DNA of 64,000 nt from Natrinema amylolyticum. GTDB taxonomy: Archaea; Halobacteriota; Halobacteria; Halobacteriales; Natrialbaceae. Below, in pieces: positions 1 through 8,983 of the stretch (the first letter of the stretch is position 1; each line of letters opens with the position of its first letter). The stretch is from assembly GCF_020515625.1 (NCBI RefSeq), contig NZ_JAIWPJ010000002.1:124001-188000 (forward strand). Reading direction: 5' to 3'. Position numbers and translations under genes: made by a program. The notes under the pieces were generated by a model, which made no database searches, was not told where the DNA came from, and saw nothing but the letters and a program-made list of their open reading frames with translations.

Positions 1-288
1 CCCGCCGACCCCGAGAGCTACGTCCCCCGCTTCGCCTCCGGACTCGAGCTCTCCGACGAGGCCGAGCACCGCGCGCGAAGCCTGCTCCAGAACGCCAAGG
101 AGAAGGGCGTCCACTCCGGCAAGTCCCCGGTCGGCCTCGCGGCCGCCGCGGTCTACGCCGCCGCACTGCTGACCAACGAGAAGACCACGCAGGCCGCCGT
201 CTCCGACGTCGCCGACATCTCCGAAGTCACCATCCGAAACCGCTACCACGAGCTCCTCGAGGCCGAGGAGACCATCGGGATGGCGTAA
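1..288 (+). CDS. tfb: Transcription initiation factor IIB (TFB), C-terminal end, partial
   Basis: The reading frame is open from the first base and ends with TAA, so the gene begins outside the window. The 95 visible residues match the second cyclin-like repeat of archaeal TFB: an alanine-rich helix (SPVGLAAAAVYAAAL) followed by a helix-turn-helix segment (VADISEVTIRNRYHELLE) that in the family contacts the BRE element beside the TATA box. TFB recruits RNA polymerase to TBP-bound promoters. Haloarchaea carry several TFB copies and which one this is cannot be told from the tail. Family assignment is firm. Confidence 0.93.
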   Translation, partial: PADPESYVPRFASGLELSDEAEHRARSLLQNAKEKGVHSGKSPVGLAAAAVYAAALLTNEKTTQAAVSDVADISEVTIRNRYHELLEAEETIGMA

Positions 289-1254
289 CGAACGCGTCTC
301 GGACCGCGACCGCTCGCTGTTTTCCGCCGTTCGATCGACATCAGGCCGATACTCGTCGTTTCCGTTCTCGCGTTACGACCGACCGAGTCTCCGTGTAGTC
401 GGTCTCACGATCGGTGTTGTGGCAGCCACGGCTACTCGCGAGTCGGATTCGGCGTCATCGCTGGCTGTCAGAGAGCGACCGATGCGTGACTCGTTCCGAC
501 ACCTTGGATGGGGAGACCGTTCTCTCGTCGCGAGCGACGGATTTTCACTGCCGAAATAATAGATACTATATCTGGTATATCCCTGGTATACTCATATATA
601 TCTCATTTAGTTACAGTGCGATATCGAGAACGGGAGATCTACCACTCCGAGTAGATACGTCGTTTAGGGACTAAAGCGGATGTCTGACTCTCGACACCAC
701 ATAAATTTCTAATATTTTTACTATAATAAAAACACACTCGTTTACAAAAATGCCATTTTAATACTAAATGACTAGATAATCGGCTATATATTTCCGAGAA
801 GAGTCGCCATACGGGATGTTAAATGGACGTTCTAACCTGTAGTTCGATATGCTTGGCTAAAACATATTATTCCATCTATTATCTACTTTCTTATCTAGTC
901 CGCGGATTTTCCCCCTCTCGATCGGGGGAGAGATGGCCTAACGCGACGTGATCGACTCCCTGGAACGCACCTTCGGCCGCGCCCTGAACACTGCGGCAAC
1001 GTGCCCGCGGGCGCGACGGATTCGTAACTGACCCTCGGATCAAGATGCGTTCAGAGGTCGAACACGTCGATCCCCGTCCGTTCGTCCAACTGATGCGTGA
1101 GAGAGGAGCAATTAACATTGTCCTTCGCCGGTCTCGAGTTGTCCCTCGCATCCCGCGGCCTGGTCGCAGGGTTCGGAAATGTCTCCCCGTCGAGTCGGGG
1201 TCTCAGATCCGTTCCGAAGTGTTTAGATGATCGCTCGGTGAACCGTGAGTCCCG
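289..1254. other. Long intergenic region with an AT-rich core
   Basis: About 970 bases without a convincing gene. Bases 540 to 900 are much richer in A and T than the surroundings, with runs of TATA-like sequence and a short direct repeat (CTGGTATA at 572 and 583). Bases 900 to 1050 contain a short protein-like stretch on the plus strand without a start, possibly a gene remnant, but no family was recognised. A TATA-like element near 1221 probably serves the transporter gene that follows. Confidence 0.5.
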
Positions 1255-2430
1255 GTGATGGATTGGCAGTACCGCGAGACGGTGTTAGCCGTCTGTACGT
1301 TCGCGCTCTTCGTAACGGTGTTCGGTCGAGTAGCGGTTAGCCCGGTCGTTCCCGAGATCGCAGCCGAGTTCGGGCTCTCGAACGCGCTGATCGGTGCCGC
1401 ACTGACGGGAATGTGGTTGGCCTACGCGCTCACTCAGTTCCCGAGCGGTGTTCTCGCCGATCGGTACGGCGAGCGCGTGATCATTCTCACGTCGATCTGT
1501 GGAACCGGACTCACCGCGCTCGTGATCGCGGGCGCGCCCGGGTTCGGCGTCTTCGTGCTCGGAACCGTGCTGCTCGGGGCCGTCGCCGGACTCCATTACA
1601 GCGTCGCGACGGCCCTACTGACGCGGATCTACGACGATATCGGAACCGCGATCGGTGTTCACAACGCCGGTGCGCCGTTGGCCGGCCTGGTCACGCCGGT
1701 CGCCGTCTCGTGGGTCGCCGTCCGTCACGGATGGCGCCTCGCCGTCTCGCTCACCCTCATCGTCGCGCTTCCGATCGTTGCCCTCGCTCTCCGGCGCGTC
1801 CGCCCGACCGAGCCCCGTCGCCCCGAGCGATCGCTACGCGAGCAGTTCGCCCCGGAACCGATCCTGCGAGTGCTTTCCCGTCCGACGGTCGTCTTCACCG
1901 GCGTCATTGCGATCGTCGCAGAGTTCACGTGGCAGGCGATGGCGTCGTTCCTTCCAACGTTTTTCACCCAGTACCACGGCTACTCGACGACGGTAGCGGG
2001 AGTCCTCTTCGGCGCGTATTTCCTCGTTCAGGGGGTGTTGCAGATCGGCGTGGGGATCGTTGCCGATCGGTTCGGCCGAGACCTCGCGACGGGTGGCTGC
2101 ATGCTTACCGGTATCGTCGGGTTCCTGTTGCTCGTCACCGGATCCAAACTCGCCCTGATCGCGGCCGGGACCCTCCTCCTCGGCCTAGGGATGGGGTGGG
2201 GAGCGGCGGTCTTTCCGAGATTCATGGACCAGCTCTCGGACAACGAGCGGGCCGTCGGGTTCGGTCTCTTCCGAACGGTATACATGACCGTCGCGGCCAG
2301 CGGCTCGGTTGCCGTCGGACTCCTCGCGGATCTGTTCGGGTGGGGCGTCGCCTTCGGATTCCTGACCGTCCTCCTCGGCCTCGTCTGCGGACTGCTCGCC
2401 GCCAATCGACTGTTTGGTCTCGACTACTGA
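1255..2430 (+). CDS. MFS transporter
   Basis: Major facilitator superfamily permease of 391 residues with about 12 hydrophobic segments, the normal size. The loop between segments 2 and 3 carries the family motif GVLADRYGERV (consensus GxLaDrxGrkx), with a second copy, GIVADRFGRDL, in the C-terminal half, reflecting the two-repeat fold. The start is GTG followed at once by ATG (1258); either fits a TATA-like box near 1221 to 1228 and a leaderless transcript. The substrate cannot be read from sequence. The next gene on the same strand is a sugar-type epimerase/dehydrogenase, but over 400 bases lie between them, so they need not be one operon. Confidence 0.9.
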   Translation: MMDWQYRETVLAVCTFALFVTVFGRVAVSPVVPEIAAEFGLSNALIGAALTGMWLAYALTQFPSGVLADRYGERVIILTSICGTGLTALVIAGAPGFGVFVLGTVLLGAVAGLHYSVATALLTRIYDDIGTAIGVHNAGAPLAGLVTPVAVSWVAVRHGWRLAVSLTLIVALPIVALALRRVRPTEPRRPERSLREQFAPEPILRVLSRPTVVFTGVIAIVAEFTWQAMASFLPTFFTQYHGYSTTVAGVLFGAYFLVQGVLQIGVGIVADRFGRDLATGGCMLTGIVGFLLLVTGSKLALIAAGTLLLGLGMGWGAAVFPRFMDQLSDNERAVGFGLFRTVYMTVAASGSVAVGLLADLFGWGVAFGFLTVLLGLVCGLLAANRLFGLDY

Positions 2431-2611
2431 GCCGTCGTCCGTCCGGACTGCGGTCTCCTCTCTTCGAAGGGAAATGGCGACGGCAGGTACCGTATTCGAT
2501 CCGCGTCTCCGACTGCTGGCGTCGGTCCCGCCGCGATCGGTTCGGTCCGGTCTCGCGGTCTGTCCTCTGGTGCGGTCTCGGACCCGGTTCCGACACTCGT
2601 TGTGACCGACG

Positions 2612-2628
2612 ATTCGATAATATTGAAA
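2612..2628. promoter_or_regulatory. Candidate IclR-type operator, site 1
   Basis: ATTCGATAATATTGAAA is an imperfect 17-bp inverted repeat. It differs by a few bases from the perfect palindrome at 14563 and is almost identical to the site 98 bases downstream. Its sharing with sites around the IclR gene at 13586 suggests that regulator as the binding protein; this is inference. Confidence 0.5.
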
Positions 2629-2709
2629 TCGAATCCGGAAAGACGGACGCACTTTCCCCTGTTTTACACTCCTATGTCAGTAATACCAGTGTCACCGCGT
2701 ACCAACCGA

Positions 2710-2726
2710 TTTCGATAATATTGAAA
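2710..2726. promoter_or_regulatory. Candidate IclR-type operator, site 2
   Basis: TTTCGATAATATTGAAA is a 17-bp inverted repeat with one mismatched pair around a central A. It lies about 110 bases before the TATA box of the epimerase gene. Two such sites at one promoter fit a cooperative activator or repressor. Confidence 0.55.
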
Positions 2727-2833
2727 CAGAGATGTGGTCGTGAACGGACTCTCAAGCGGATCCGGTCCCGTCGAGCCGATGCACCGCGCTCAAGCGCGAC
2801 GAACACGAGATCGCGACACAGGCTCGAGAAAAA

Positions 2834-2841
2834 CTTATATA
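2834..2841 (+). promoter_or_regulatory. TATA box of the epimerase gene
   Basis: CTTATATA ends 26 bases before the ATG at 2868, the spacing expected for a haloarchaeal leaderless transcript. It decides the choice of start codon. Confidence 0.6.
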
Positions 2842-2867
2842 CATCTCTTTCGTACGTCCCTTTATCG

Positions 2868-3779
2868 ATGGATAAGCAACGCGTTCTCGTTACGGGACCG
2901 TATGGCGAAGCCGGGGAAGCGATCCTCAATCACCTGCTGGACGACGACCGGTACGAATTCACGTTCCTCAACCGAAGCGACCATCCGGAGTACGAGACTC
3001 ACGTCGCCGACATCGCCGACTACGAGGCGATCCGTCCGGCGTTCGAGGGACAGGATGCCGTCATCCACCTTGCCGCACAGTCCGACGCCGGTGCCGAGTT
3101 CGAGGACGTCGTCGACCCGAACATTATCGGTACGTACAACGTCCTCAAGGCGATGGCGGACGCGGGCGTCGAGACGCTCATCTTCGCGTCCTCTCAGCGT
3201 GTCATGGGGCTCTATGAGGAGGACCACGCGCCCGAGCTCTACGAGGAGGACTACCCGAGCGAGTTCGATCCGTTCAGACTCACCCACGAGACGCTCCCGA
3301 AGCCCGACGGCTACTACGGCGCGACGAAGATGTTCGGAGAGCACATCTGTCGGACTCACGCCCGACGCGACGGCGCTCCGAAACAGGTGTACTCGCTTCG
3401 CATCTCTAGCGTCCGAACGGAGAAGTACGACCACCCCTACGGCGACGCCGAACGCGGCGTCGACCGCGGCGAGGAACACCAGCTCGGCGACGACGACGAG
3501 GTCTGGGACCAGTCTCAGACCGGCTCGTGGGAGCGCGGCAGCGAGGAGTACGAGAAGATGGTCAAGCGGCTGAAGGCCTCCTGGACCTCCCAGCGAGACT
3601 TCGCACACCTCCTCGACTGTTGTCTCGAGGACGAGTCGGTGACCTACGACACGTTCTACGCGGTCAGCGGGAACGCCGCTCGCTGGTTCGGCATCGAACA
3701 CGCGAAGGCCGTTCTTGGGTACGAGCCGCGGGATGACGCCTCGGAGTGGGAGGGTCCACCGGCCCGTGACGACGAGTAA
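2868..3779 (+). CDS. NAD-dependent epimerase/dehydratase family protein (extended SDR)
   Basis: A 303-residue extended short-chain dehydrogenase/reductase. The N-terminal Rossmann motif is GPYGEAG (residues 10 to 16), a variant of GxxGxxG. The catalytic set is visible: S109 in FASSQ, then Y150 and K154 in YYGATK. Such enzymes oxidise or epimerise sugars, sugar acids or nucleotide sugars with NAD. The length and single-domain layout would suit a uronate or aldose dehydrogenase, but the substrate is not determinable. The start is set by the TATA box at 2834. Two candidate IclR operators lie upstream, linking it to the catabolic island at 5 to 14 kb. Confidence 0.85.
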   Translation: MDKQRVLVTGPYGEAGEAILNHLLDDDRYEFTFLNRSDHPEYETHVADIADYEAIRPAFEGQDAVIHLAAQSDAGAEFEDVVDPNIIGTYNVLKAMADAGVETLIFASSQRVMGLYEEDHAPELYEEDYPSEFDPFRLTHETLPKPDGYYGATKMFGEHICRTHARRDGAPKQVYSLRISSVRTEKYDHPYGDAERGVDRGEEHQLGDDDEVWDQSQTGSWERGSEEYEKMVKRLKASWTSQRDFAHLLDCCLEDESVTYDTFYAVSGNAARWFGIEHAKAVLGYEPRDDASEWEGPPARDDE

Positions 3780-3825
3780 TCAGTCTATTACACCACGGGG
3801 TCGGTGAGAGCACGAGGCCGCGGTG

Positions 3826-3865
3826 ACGCGAGTACTAGTTCCGGTGGTAACGCGAGTACTAGTTC
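3826..3865. repeat. 16-bp direct repeat pair
   Basis: ACGCGAGTACTAGTTC occurs at 3826 to 3841 and again at 3850 to 3865, a period of 24 bases. It lies in the gap between the convergent epimerase and universal stress protein genes. Function unknown. Confidence 0.6.
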
Positions 3866-3971
3866 GAAGGCGAGTGAACGACGAGCGATCGAAGACGACC
3901 ACGCGACCATCACTCGCACGATTGCCGTCGAGTTCGACCCGAACGGGATCGGCGTCGCGCGTCCCTCTTGA

Positions 3972-4436
3972 TCACTCGGATTTCGTCGTTATCGTTACCG
4001 GGCCGTCGAATCGGAGCAGGACCGACTGCGCGATGTCGCCGAACAGGGCTTTGCCCGTCGGCGACCGCTTTCGCCCCGAGACGAACACGTGGTCGCAGTC
4101 CTCCTCAGCCGCGACTTCCAGAATTTTCTTCGGCAAACTTCCCGCCGCACCGAGCGTCCTGACGGTCATGTCGCCACCGAACGCGCGGTCTGCGATTTCT
4201 TCCGCTTCGGACTTCGCTTCCGCCTCGATCATCTCGATGGTCGGTGCCTGATTCCCCTCTCGCGCGTCGTTGCGCACCTCTCGCTGGTACTGGTCCCGAT
4301 CGATGAACTTGCAGACGACGAGTTCGGTGTCGGTACCGGTCGCGTACCGATTCGCAGCGTCTAGCAGTCTTTCGTCCGTGTCTCCGTCGGTTAGCACGAC
4401 TAATGCGCGGTGCATAGTCACAGTTGAATCGCTCAT
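3972..4436 (-). CDS. Universal stress protein (UspA family)
   Basis: A 154-residue single-domain Usp protein. It opens with the usual first strand (RALVVLTDGD), and near the C-terminus has the nucleotide-binding signature G-x2-R-x-P-x-G-x8-G-x-[A/S]-x-x-V around SGRKRSPTGKALFGD, so it probably belongs to the ATP-binding type. The family is cytoplasmic and linked to stress survival, with no defined reaction. ATG at 4436 was chosen; a GTG lies one codon upstream. It is transcribed convergently with the epimerase gene and divergently from the GNAT gene. Confidence 0.87.
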   Translation of the reverse strand: MSDSTVTMHRALVVLTDGDTDERLLDAANRYATGTDTELVVCKFIDRDQYQREVRNDAREGNQAPTIEMIEAEAKSEAEEIADRAFGGDMTVRTLGAAGSLPKKILEVAAEEDCDHVFVSGRKRSPTGKALFGDIAQSVLLRFDGPVTITTKSE

Positions 4437-4554
4437 CACAAAAATCTACGTTTCCGATCATCTTCGGCTCGGCGATGGACCGCCGGGATCGAACCACAGC
4501 GCGTCGAAGACGTTCCCGAGAACGTTTACGTCCGTTCTTGACTTAGCGTTCGGT

Positions 4555-5154
4555 ATGACTTCCCGACGCGAGCCGGATCGTTGTTCCTACTGGGACAACG
4601 ACGAGTGCGTGGGAACGGCACGCTGCCCGCCGCGGTGCCCCCGGTTTACGGACGAGCGGGGCGTTCCGTCGTTGGTTCGACCGTACCGGACGGACGATTT
4701 CGAGGCGCTCGCAGCGATGTACGAGGACTTCGACGAGTCGGTCGCGACAATGGGACTTCCCCCGTTCACGCGGTCCCGAATCGAGGACTGGATAACGGAA
4801 CTAACGAGTGACGGCTGGAATCTAGTGGCCGTATCGAGCGATCGCATCGTCGGACATCTCGCCGTCACTCCCGCCAGCGCCCTCGATCCCGAGTTCGTCG
4901 TCTTCGTCCACACTGACTTCCAGAACAGGGGTATCGGCGAGGAGTTACTCAAACAACTCGTCGCGTACGCCGACGCCGGCGGCCACGAAGCACTCCGACT
5001 CACCGTCGCAAACGAGAACCAGCGAGCGATCTCCGTCTACGAGAACATCGGCTTCGAGACGGTCGATCAATCGGCACTGAACACGGAAATGCAACTCTCC
5101 CTGGAACGCCCCCTCACCGACCGCGTCCAGCGTCCACCAGCCGACCGAGATTAG
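4555..5154 (+). CDS. GNAT family N-acetyltransferase with N-terminal cysteine cluster
   Basis: A 199-residue protein. Residues about 40 to 185 form a GNAT fold, with the acetyl-CoA loop in FQNRGIGEELL (consensus Q/RxxGxG/A) and a late NENQRAISVYENIGF segment typical of motif B. It transfers an acetyl group from acetyl-CoA to an unknown amine. Unusually, residues 10 to 28 hold four cysteines (C10, C18, C24, C28) that could bind a metal; this part is outside the catalytic fold. The start ATG follows a weak TATA-like element near 4523. It points toward the tctA gene, which is convergent with it. Confidence 0.82.
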   Translation: MTSRREPDRCSYWDNDECVGTARCPPRCPRFTDERGVPSLVRPYRTDDFEALAAMYEDFDESVATMGLPPFTRSRIEDWITELTSDGWNLVAVSSDRIVGHLAVTPASALDPEFVVFVHTDFQNRGIGEELLKQLVAYADAGGHEALRLTVANENQRAISVYENIGFETVDQSALNTEMQLSLERPLTDRVQRPPADRD

Positions 5155-5420
5155 CACTGAGTTTCCCGATCGCGGGCCTCTTGAGACGGAGGAGAGCAAG
5201 CCGAAATCCGAGACCGGATCGGAGAACGAACGGCGTTTCGAGGATATCGAATCGTCTTCGATGAGCGGCGGGAACCGAGGACTGAGTTGCGGCGGTTCCG
5301 ACCGCGGAGACCGGAGCCGACTATCCGAGACTGTTCCGCGCGAAACCGGGACCCTCGTAGCCGACCTCACCGCTCCGCTGGGGGTGAACAAAGCGGAAGA
5401 ATAGACGGCTCGTATTGGTG

Positions 5421-6902
5421 TTACTCTCGAACTGCCCGTACCGCTGGCGTGATGATCGTCGCCGCGCTCAACAGAAGGACGATGACCACGATCGGGCTAG
5501 TGTAGAAGATGTCCAGCGATCCGTTAGAGAGGACGAGCGACCGGCGGAGGTTCTCTTCTGCGATCGGAGCGAGGATCAGCCCGAGCACCATCGGTGCCAG
5601 CGGGTACCCGCGTAGCCGCATTACGTATCCTAGGCCACCCGCGGCGAGCATGATCCACACGTCAAAGACGTTTCCGCGGAGCGCAACCGCCCCGATCATG
5701 CAGAGGACGAATATCACGGGCCAGATGAGCGACTCCGGAATGTTGATCAGTCGTGCCCAGTAGTTCGCTCCGAGGAGCCCGAATATGAGGATGAACACGT
5801 AAATCAAGAGGAACCCGACGAAGATCGTGTACAGGAGACCGGTCTCCTCTTGATAGAGTTCCGGACCCGGCTGCACGTTGTGGACCAGCAGCGCGCCGAT
5901 GAGGATGGCCGAGACGGAATCGCCCGGGATGCCGAGCGTGAACGTCGGGATCAGCGCGCCGCCGGTACTTGCATTGTTCCCGGACTCCGCTGCGGCGACG
6001 CCGCGGATGTTCCCCTCGCCGAACGCCGGGACTGCGTCTTTGAGCCACCGCGTGGCTTCGTTGTACGTGATGAAGGCCGCAATATCGCCCCCCGCGCCCG
6101 GAATGGAGCCGATGAGCGAGCCGAGGATTCCGGATCCGATCGAGACCGGTGCGATAGATTTCAGGTCGGCTATCGACGGAAAGACCCCCTCAATCTCCTG
6201 ATTGACTCGATCCTGTTCGTCGCCGATCCCCTTGGAGTACTTCCGTAGTCCCTCGGCGATACCGAACAGGCCGATCATCACGGCGATAAATTCGACACCG
6301 GTGAGGAGTTCCGGAATGCCGAACGTAAACCGCTGATGGCTCGTCACGGGATCGATACCGACCGTCGCGATGAGCATCCCAAGCAACCCGGATATCATCC
6401 CCTTCGGGAGCGAATCGCCGCTTACGTTGGCAATAATGGTCAGTCCGAAGACCGCCAACGCGAAGAATTCGGGTGACCGGAATCGGAGTGCGGCGTCCGC
6501 GACGATGGGTGAGAAGAGCATGAGCACAAGAACGCTGATGATCCCGCCGACGAAGGATGCGACCGTGCTGACCCTGATCGCCCGTCCGGCCTCCCCGTTC
6601 TGTGAGAGCGGATACCCGTCGAAGATCGTCGCCGCCGCGGACGGCGTCCCCGGCGTTCGGATCAGGATCGCCGGGATAGAGCCCGCGTAGACCGCACCAC
6701 CGTAGATTCCCAAGAGGAGCATCATCCCGTTCGCGGGCTCCATTGTGAACGTAAACGAGAGCATGACCGCGATGGTCATCGTTGCAGTCATCCCTGGGAT
6801 CGATCCCATGAGGATCCCGAGGAGAATCCCTGCGATCATCAGGATGAGTATGATCGGATCCATCACATTAGCGAATCCCTGAAGAATATGTTCGACTACC
6901 AT
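5421..6902 (-). CDS. tctA: Tripartite tricarboxylate transporter, large membrane subunit TctA
   Basis: A 493-residue polytopic membrane protein of the usual TctA length (about 500, 12 segments). Both inverted-repeat signatures are present: GSIPGMTATM near residue 33 and GSIPGAGGDIAAF in the middle, followed by the conserved GVAAAESGNNASTGGALIP stretch. In the family, TctA forms the translocation path of a secondary carboxylate transporter that takes substrate from the lipoprotein TctC. Its ATG overlaps the stop codon of tctB by one base (TAATG), so the two are translationally coupled. The binding protein is encoded 3.4 kb away on the other strand, at 10320. Confidence 0.95.
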   Translation of the reverse strand: MVVEHILQGFANVMDPIILILMIAGILLGILMGSIPGMTATMTIAVMLSFTFTMEPANGMMLLLGIYGGAVYAGSIPAILIRTPGTPSAAATIFDGYPLSQNGEAGRAIRVSTVASFVGGIISVLVLMLFSPIVADAALRFRSPEFFALAVFGLTIIANVSGDSLPKGMISGLLGMLIATVGIDPVTSHQRFTFGIPELLTGVEFIAVMIGLFGIAEGLRKYSKGIGDEQDRVNQEIEGVFPSIADLKSIAPVSIGSGILGSLIGSIPGAGGDIAAFITYNEATRWLKDAVPAFGEGNIRGVAAAESGNNASTGGALIPTFTLGIPGDSVSAILIGALLVHNVQPGPELYQEETGLLYTIFVGFLLIYVFILIFGLLGANYWARLINIPESLIWPVIFVLCMIGAVALRGNVFDVWIMLAAGGLGYVMRLRGYPLAPMVLGLILAPIAEENLRRSLVLSNGSLDIFYTSPIVVIVLLLSAATIITPAVRAVRE

Positions 6903-7438
6903 TATATCACCCCGAGCGGCAGGTGTGGAAGGAGCCTCGAGACAGGGATAGTCCCCTCAGGCAGCCTGACCATGAAGATTCTACTGAAAACGTAAAACAG
7001 CACGATCGGGAAGACAACTGAGATGAATCCAATCTTGAGTTTCGAGCGCACGCCGGAGTAGTAGAGGACGACTGGCAGGATCGCCATCGTCGCGAGCAGA
7101 AACCCTGCGACTGACATCAGAAGCACGTATCCCACCAAGAGGCCGATGATGATCGCAGGGGGAAGCAGGTCGTACGTACTCATCTCGAGTTCCGTATCGT
7201 CGTCAGTGATAATATCGATGATCGAGAAAACGATAATTGCGGCAGACAGGATAATCGGGAAAAATCCTGCACCGAGTTCTCCGCGGTCGGGGAATTGATT
7301 CGCAGAGTAGATGACTATGAGAGAGAACAGTATGAATAGTATCGAAAGCGGATTCGATTTCACGCTGTCCGCGTCGATTTCGCGAATGTTCCTTGTTACT
7401 TTTTTTATAACCATTAATCTCCGGTCCTCGTAGTACAC
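6902..7438 (-). CDS. tctB: Tripartite tricarboxylate transporter, small membrane subunit TctB
   Basis: A protein of 178 residues with four hydrophobic segments and a basic N-terminal tail, the layout of TctB, the small partner of TctA. Sequence conservation in TctB is low; the call rests on size, topology and its position directly before tctA. Two starts are possible: GTG at 7438, about 27 bases after an AT-rich TATA-like element (7457 to 7468), or ATG at 7414. The first suits a leaderless message. Product is a subunit of a carboxylate importer in the cytoplasmic membrane. Confidence 0.85.
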   Translation of the reverse strand: MYYEDRRLMVIKKVTRNIREIDADSVKSNPLSILFILFSLIVIYSANQFPDRGELGAGFFPIILSAAIIVFSIIDIITDDDTELEMSTYDLLPPAIIIGLLVGYVLLMSVAGFLLATMAILPVVLYYSGVRSKLKIGFISVVFPIVLFYVFSRIFMVRLPEGTIPVSRLLPHLPLGVI

Positions 7439-7796
7439 TGGCTACCACAGACGCGCATAAATTTATTGGTCTACGGATTCCAGAACGGCGACCCGTTGCT
7501 TTGCGTTTCGTCTCGTTTTTCGGTGGTCTCGATGGTTTGTGGTGACGGGACTGTCGGCGGTTAGTCGGGTCGGTTGCAACGTATACCTGATCGATATCCT
7601 CCTGATCGGCGTTCGCCGCAGCCAGGCTCACAGCGATCTATCGAGCGTCCTCGTTCGCGAGGATTTATCACGCTCGTCCTCGCTCAGAGTGGGCGGACCA
7701 CCCGATCCGATTGCGACGTGCTTCGGCCGTACTCACACGTCCAGTTAGACTGATCAATGGGTTTAATTAGGAGTCCGCTACAACCAGTAACTAGCT
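7439..7796. other. Divergent promoter region between tctB and an MBL-fold gene
   Basis: A 358-base gap. An AT-rich box at 7457 to 7468 serves tctB and a TATA-like TTTAATTA near 7761 serves the MBL-fold gene at 7797. No copy of the IclR palindrome was found here. Confidence 0.5.
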
Positions 7797-8471
7797 ATGA
7801 CCCACAGTAGCGTGACCGACGGTATCGGTCAGGTTCAATTCGATCACGTCCGAGTGCTAGTGCTGGAGGACGTTCCGGAGGGACAAACGACGTTGATCGA
7901 TACCGCGTTCGACGAGAACGGGGCAGAACTCGTCGAGACCCTCGAAGCGGAGTACGGTGACATCGACCGCGTGATTCTCACGCATGGAGACCACGGCCAC
8001 CACGGCGGACTCTCCCACGTGATGGAGGCCTTCGACCCGAAACTCGTCATGCCGGCCGACGAGACGAAACTCTACGACCACCTCGAGGACGCGGGGCTCG
8101 ACATCGAACCCGATGTCGCCTACGAGGACGGCGACCTGCTCAAGGGCGACATCCGCGTGATTCAGGTGCCCGGTCACACCGAGGCGACGTCGGCCCTGCT
8201 GCTCGAGGACCGAGGCATCCTGATCTCCGGCGACGCGCTGGACGGGGCCGACCGCGGCGGGATGCCAGCGGGGTATCTCCTCCCGCCGCCGGCGCTGTTC
8301 AACATCGATCACGAGGCCGCCGAACTCAACCTCTACGACCTGCTCGGGTACGACTTCGAGACGGTGCTGGTCTTCCACGGCTCGCACGTCTTCGAGAACC
8401 CCAAGCAGAAACTCGACGATTTCCTCGTGGAACGGGAGTGGAACGAGTGGGATCCCCGCACGGACGAGTGA
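7797..8471 (+). CDS. MBL-fold (metallo-beta-lactamase superfamily) hydrolase, paralog 1
   Basis: A 224-residue MBL-fold protein. The metal-binding core is altered: where the family has HxHxDH, this protein has H63-G-D65-H-G67-H68 followed by HGG. The later ligands are present in VPGHTEA, ISGDALDG and VFHGSH. Typical members hydrolyse thioesters, lactones or phosphoesters with zinc or iron. The paralog at 11374 has the same substitutions at the same positions, so they are inherited and not errors. The start follows a TATA-like box about 30 bases upstream. It lies in the carboxylate-uptake island, so an ester or lactone of the transported acid is a plausible substrate, by inference. Confidence 0.85.
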   Translation: MTHSSVTDGIGQVQFDHVRVLVLEDVPEGQTTLIDTAFDENGAELVETLEAEYGDIDRVILTHGDHGHHGGLSHVMEAFDPKLVMPADETKLYDHLEDAGLDIEPDVAYEDGDLLKGDIRVIQVPGHTEATSALLLEDRGILISGDALDGADRGGMPAGYLLPPPALFNIDHEAAELNLYDLLGYDFETVLVFHGSHVFENPKQKLDDFLVEREWNEWDPRTDE

Positions 8472-8484
8472 ATTACGGCCGGTC

Positions 8485-8983
8485 GAATCGCGTTCGTCGT
8501 GACCGTTTTGTGGTTTCGTTCCATGGCTGCTTCCGTCGGCGCTCTCGAATCGGAGAACGTGCGGCAGTCGAGGGGGAGTCCGACGGGTTCGACTCGAGAC
8601 AGAGGACGGCGAGTACGTCGTGTTGGAGATCGGTTGCGACCTCTCGCCGGCGGAACCGTTCGGCTGCGACGCGGCCGACGAGGGCCGAGTCCACGGCGAC
8701 ATGCACATGGGGACTAGCGTCGACGACGCCCACCCGGCGGTGACCATGGTCCGTGCCGGAAACGACAGGCAGCTCGGTCGGCGACGGCGCGGCCGCGGCA
8801 CTCGACATCCTGAGCGAGGCGGACGACGAACCCGACCCACTCTATTACGGCTTCGATCAGCAGGTCGACGTGCCGGACGCGCTCGAGGCCACGGCGGAAT
8901 CGGATCGGCGTTCGAAGAGAGCGGATCGATGCTACTTCTCTGCGGTCGCTGGTCCGGAAGCTCACGCGGACGTACTGATGGCG
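8485..8983 (+). pseudogene. Decayed coding region, family uncertain
   Basis: A 500-base stretch that no intact gene fills, yet protein-like segments appear in different plus-strand frames. One, about 8600 to 8765, reads GEYVVLEIGCDLSP followed by GRVHGDMHMGTS and resembles the metal-site region of M29-type aminopeptidase-like proteins (IGxxxNP followed by G-x-x-H). Another, about 8790 to 8930, includes DEPDPLYYGFDQQVDVPDAL. The frame changes and lack of a start indicate decay. The M29 link is a weak resemblance only. The far end runs into the 3' end of the dehydrogenase gene on the opposite strand. Confidence 0.35.

Larger units (their letters stand above)
2431..2867. other. Intergenic region with two operator-like palindromes
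   Basis: A 437-base gap between the MFS gene and the epimerase gene. It holds two near-identical inverted repeats (2613 and 2710) and a TATA box at 2834, described separately. No gene was seen in it. Confidence 0.6.

Noticed and set aside
540-900. AT-rich region as a possible replication origin
   Set aside because: No Orc1/Cdc6 gene and no recognisable origin-recognition boxes nearby.
891-1151. 86-codon frame on the minus strand upstream of the MFS gene
   Set aside because: Arginine-rich composition without family likeness; looks like a shadow of GC-rich DNA, not a gene.
1413-2867. Long N-terminal extension of the epimerase frame across the MFS gene
   Set aside because: The extension is an out-of-frame reading of the MFS gene; the TATA box and conserved start place the real ATG at 2868.
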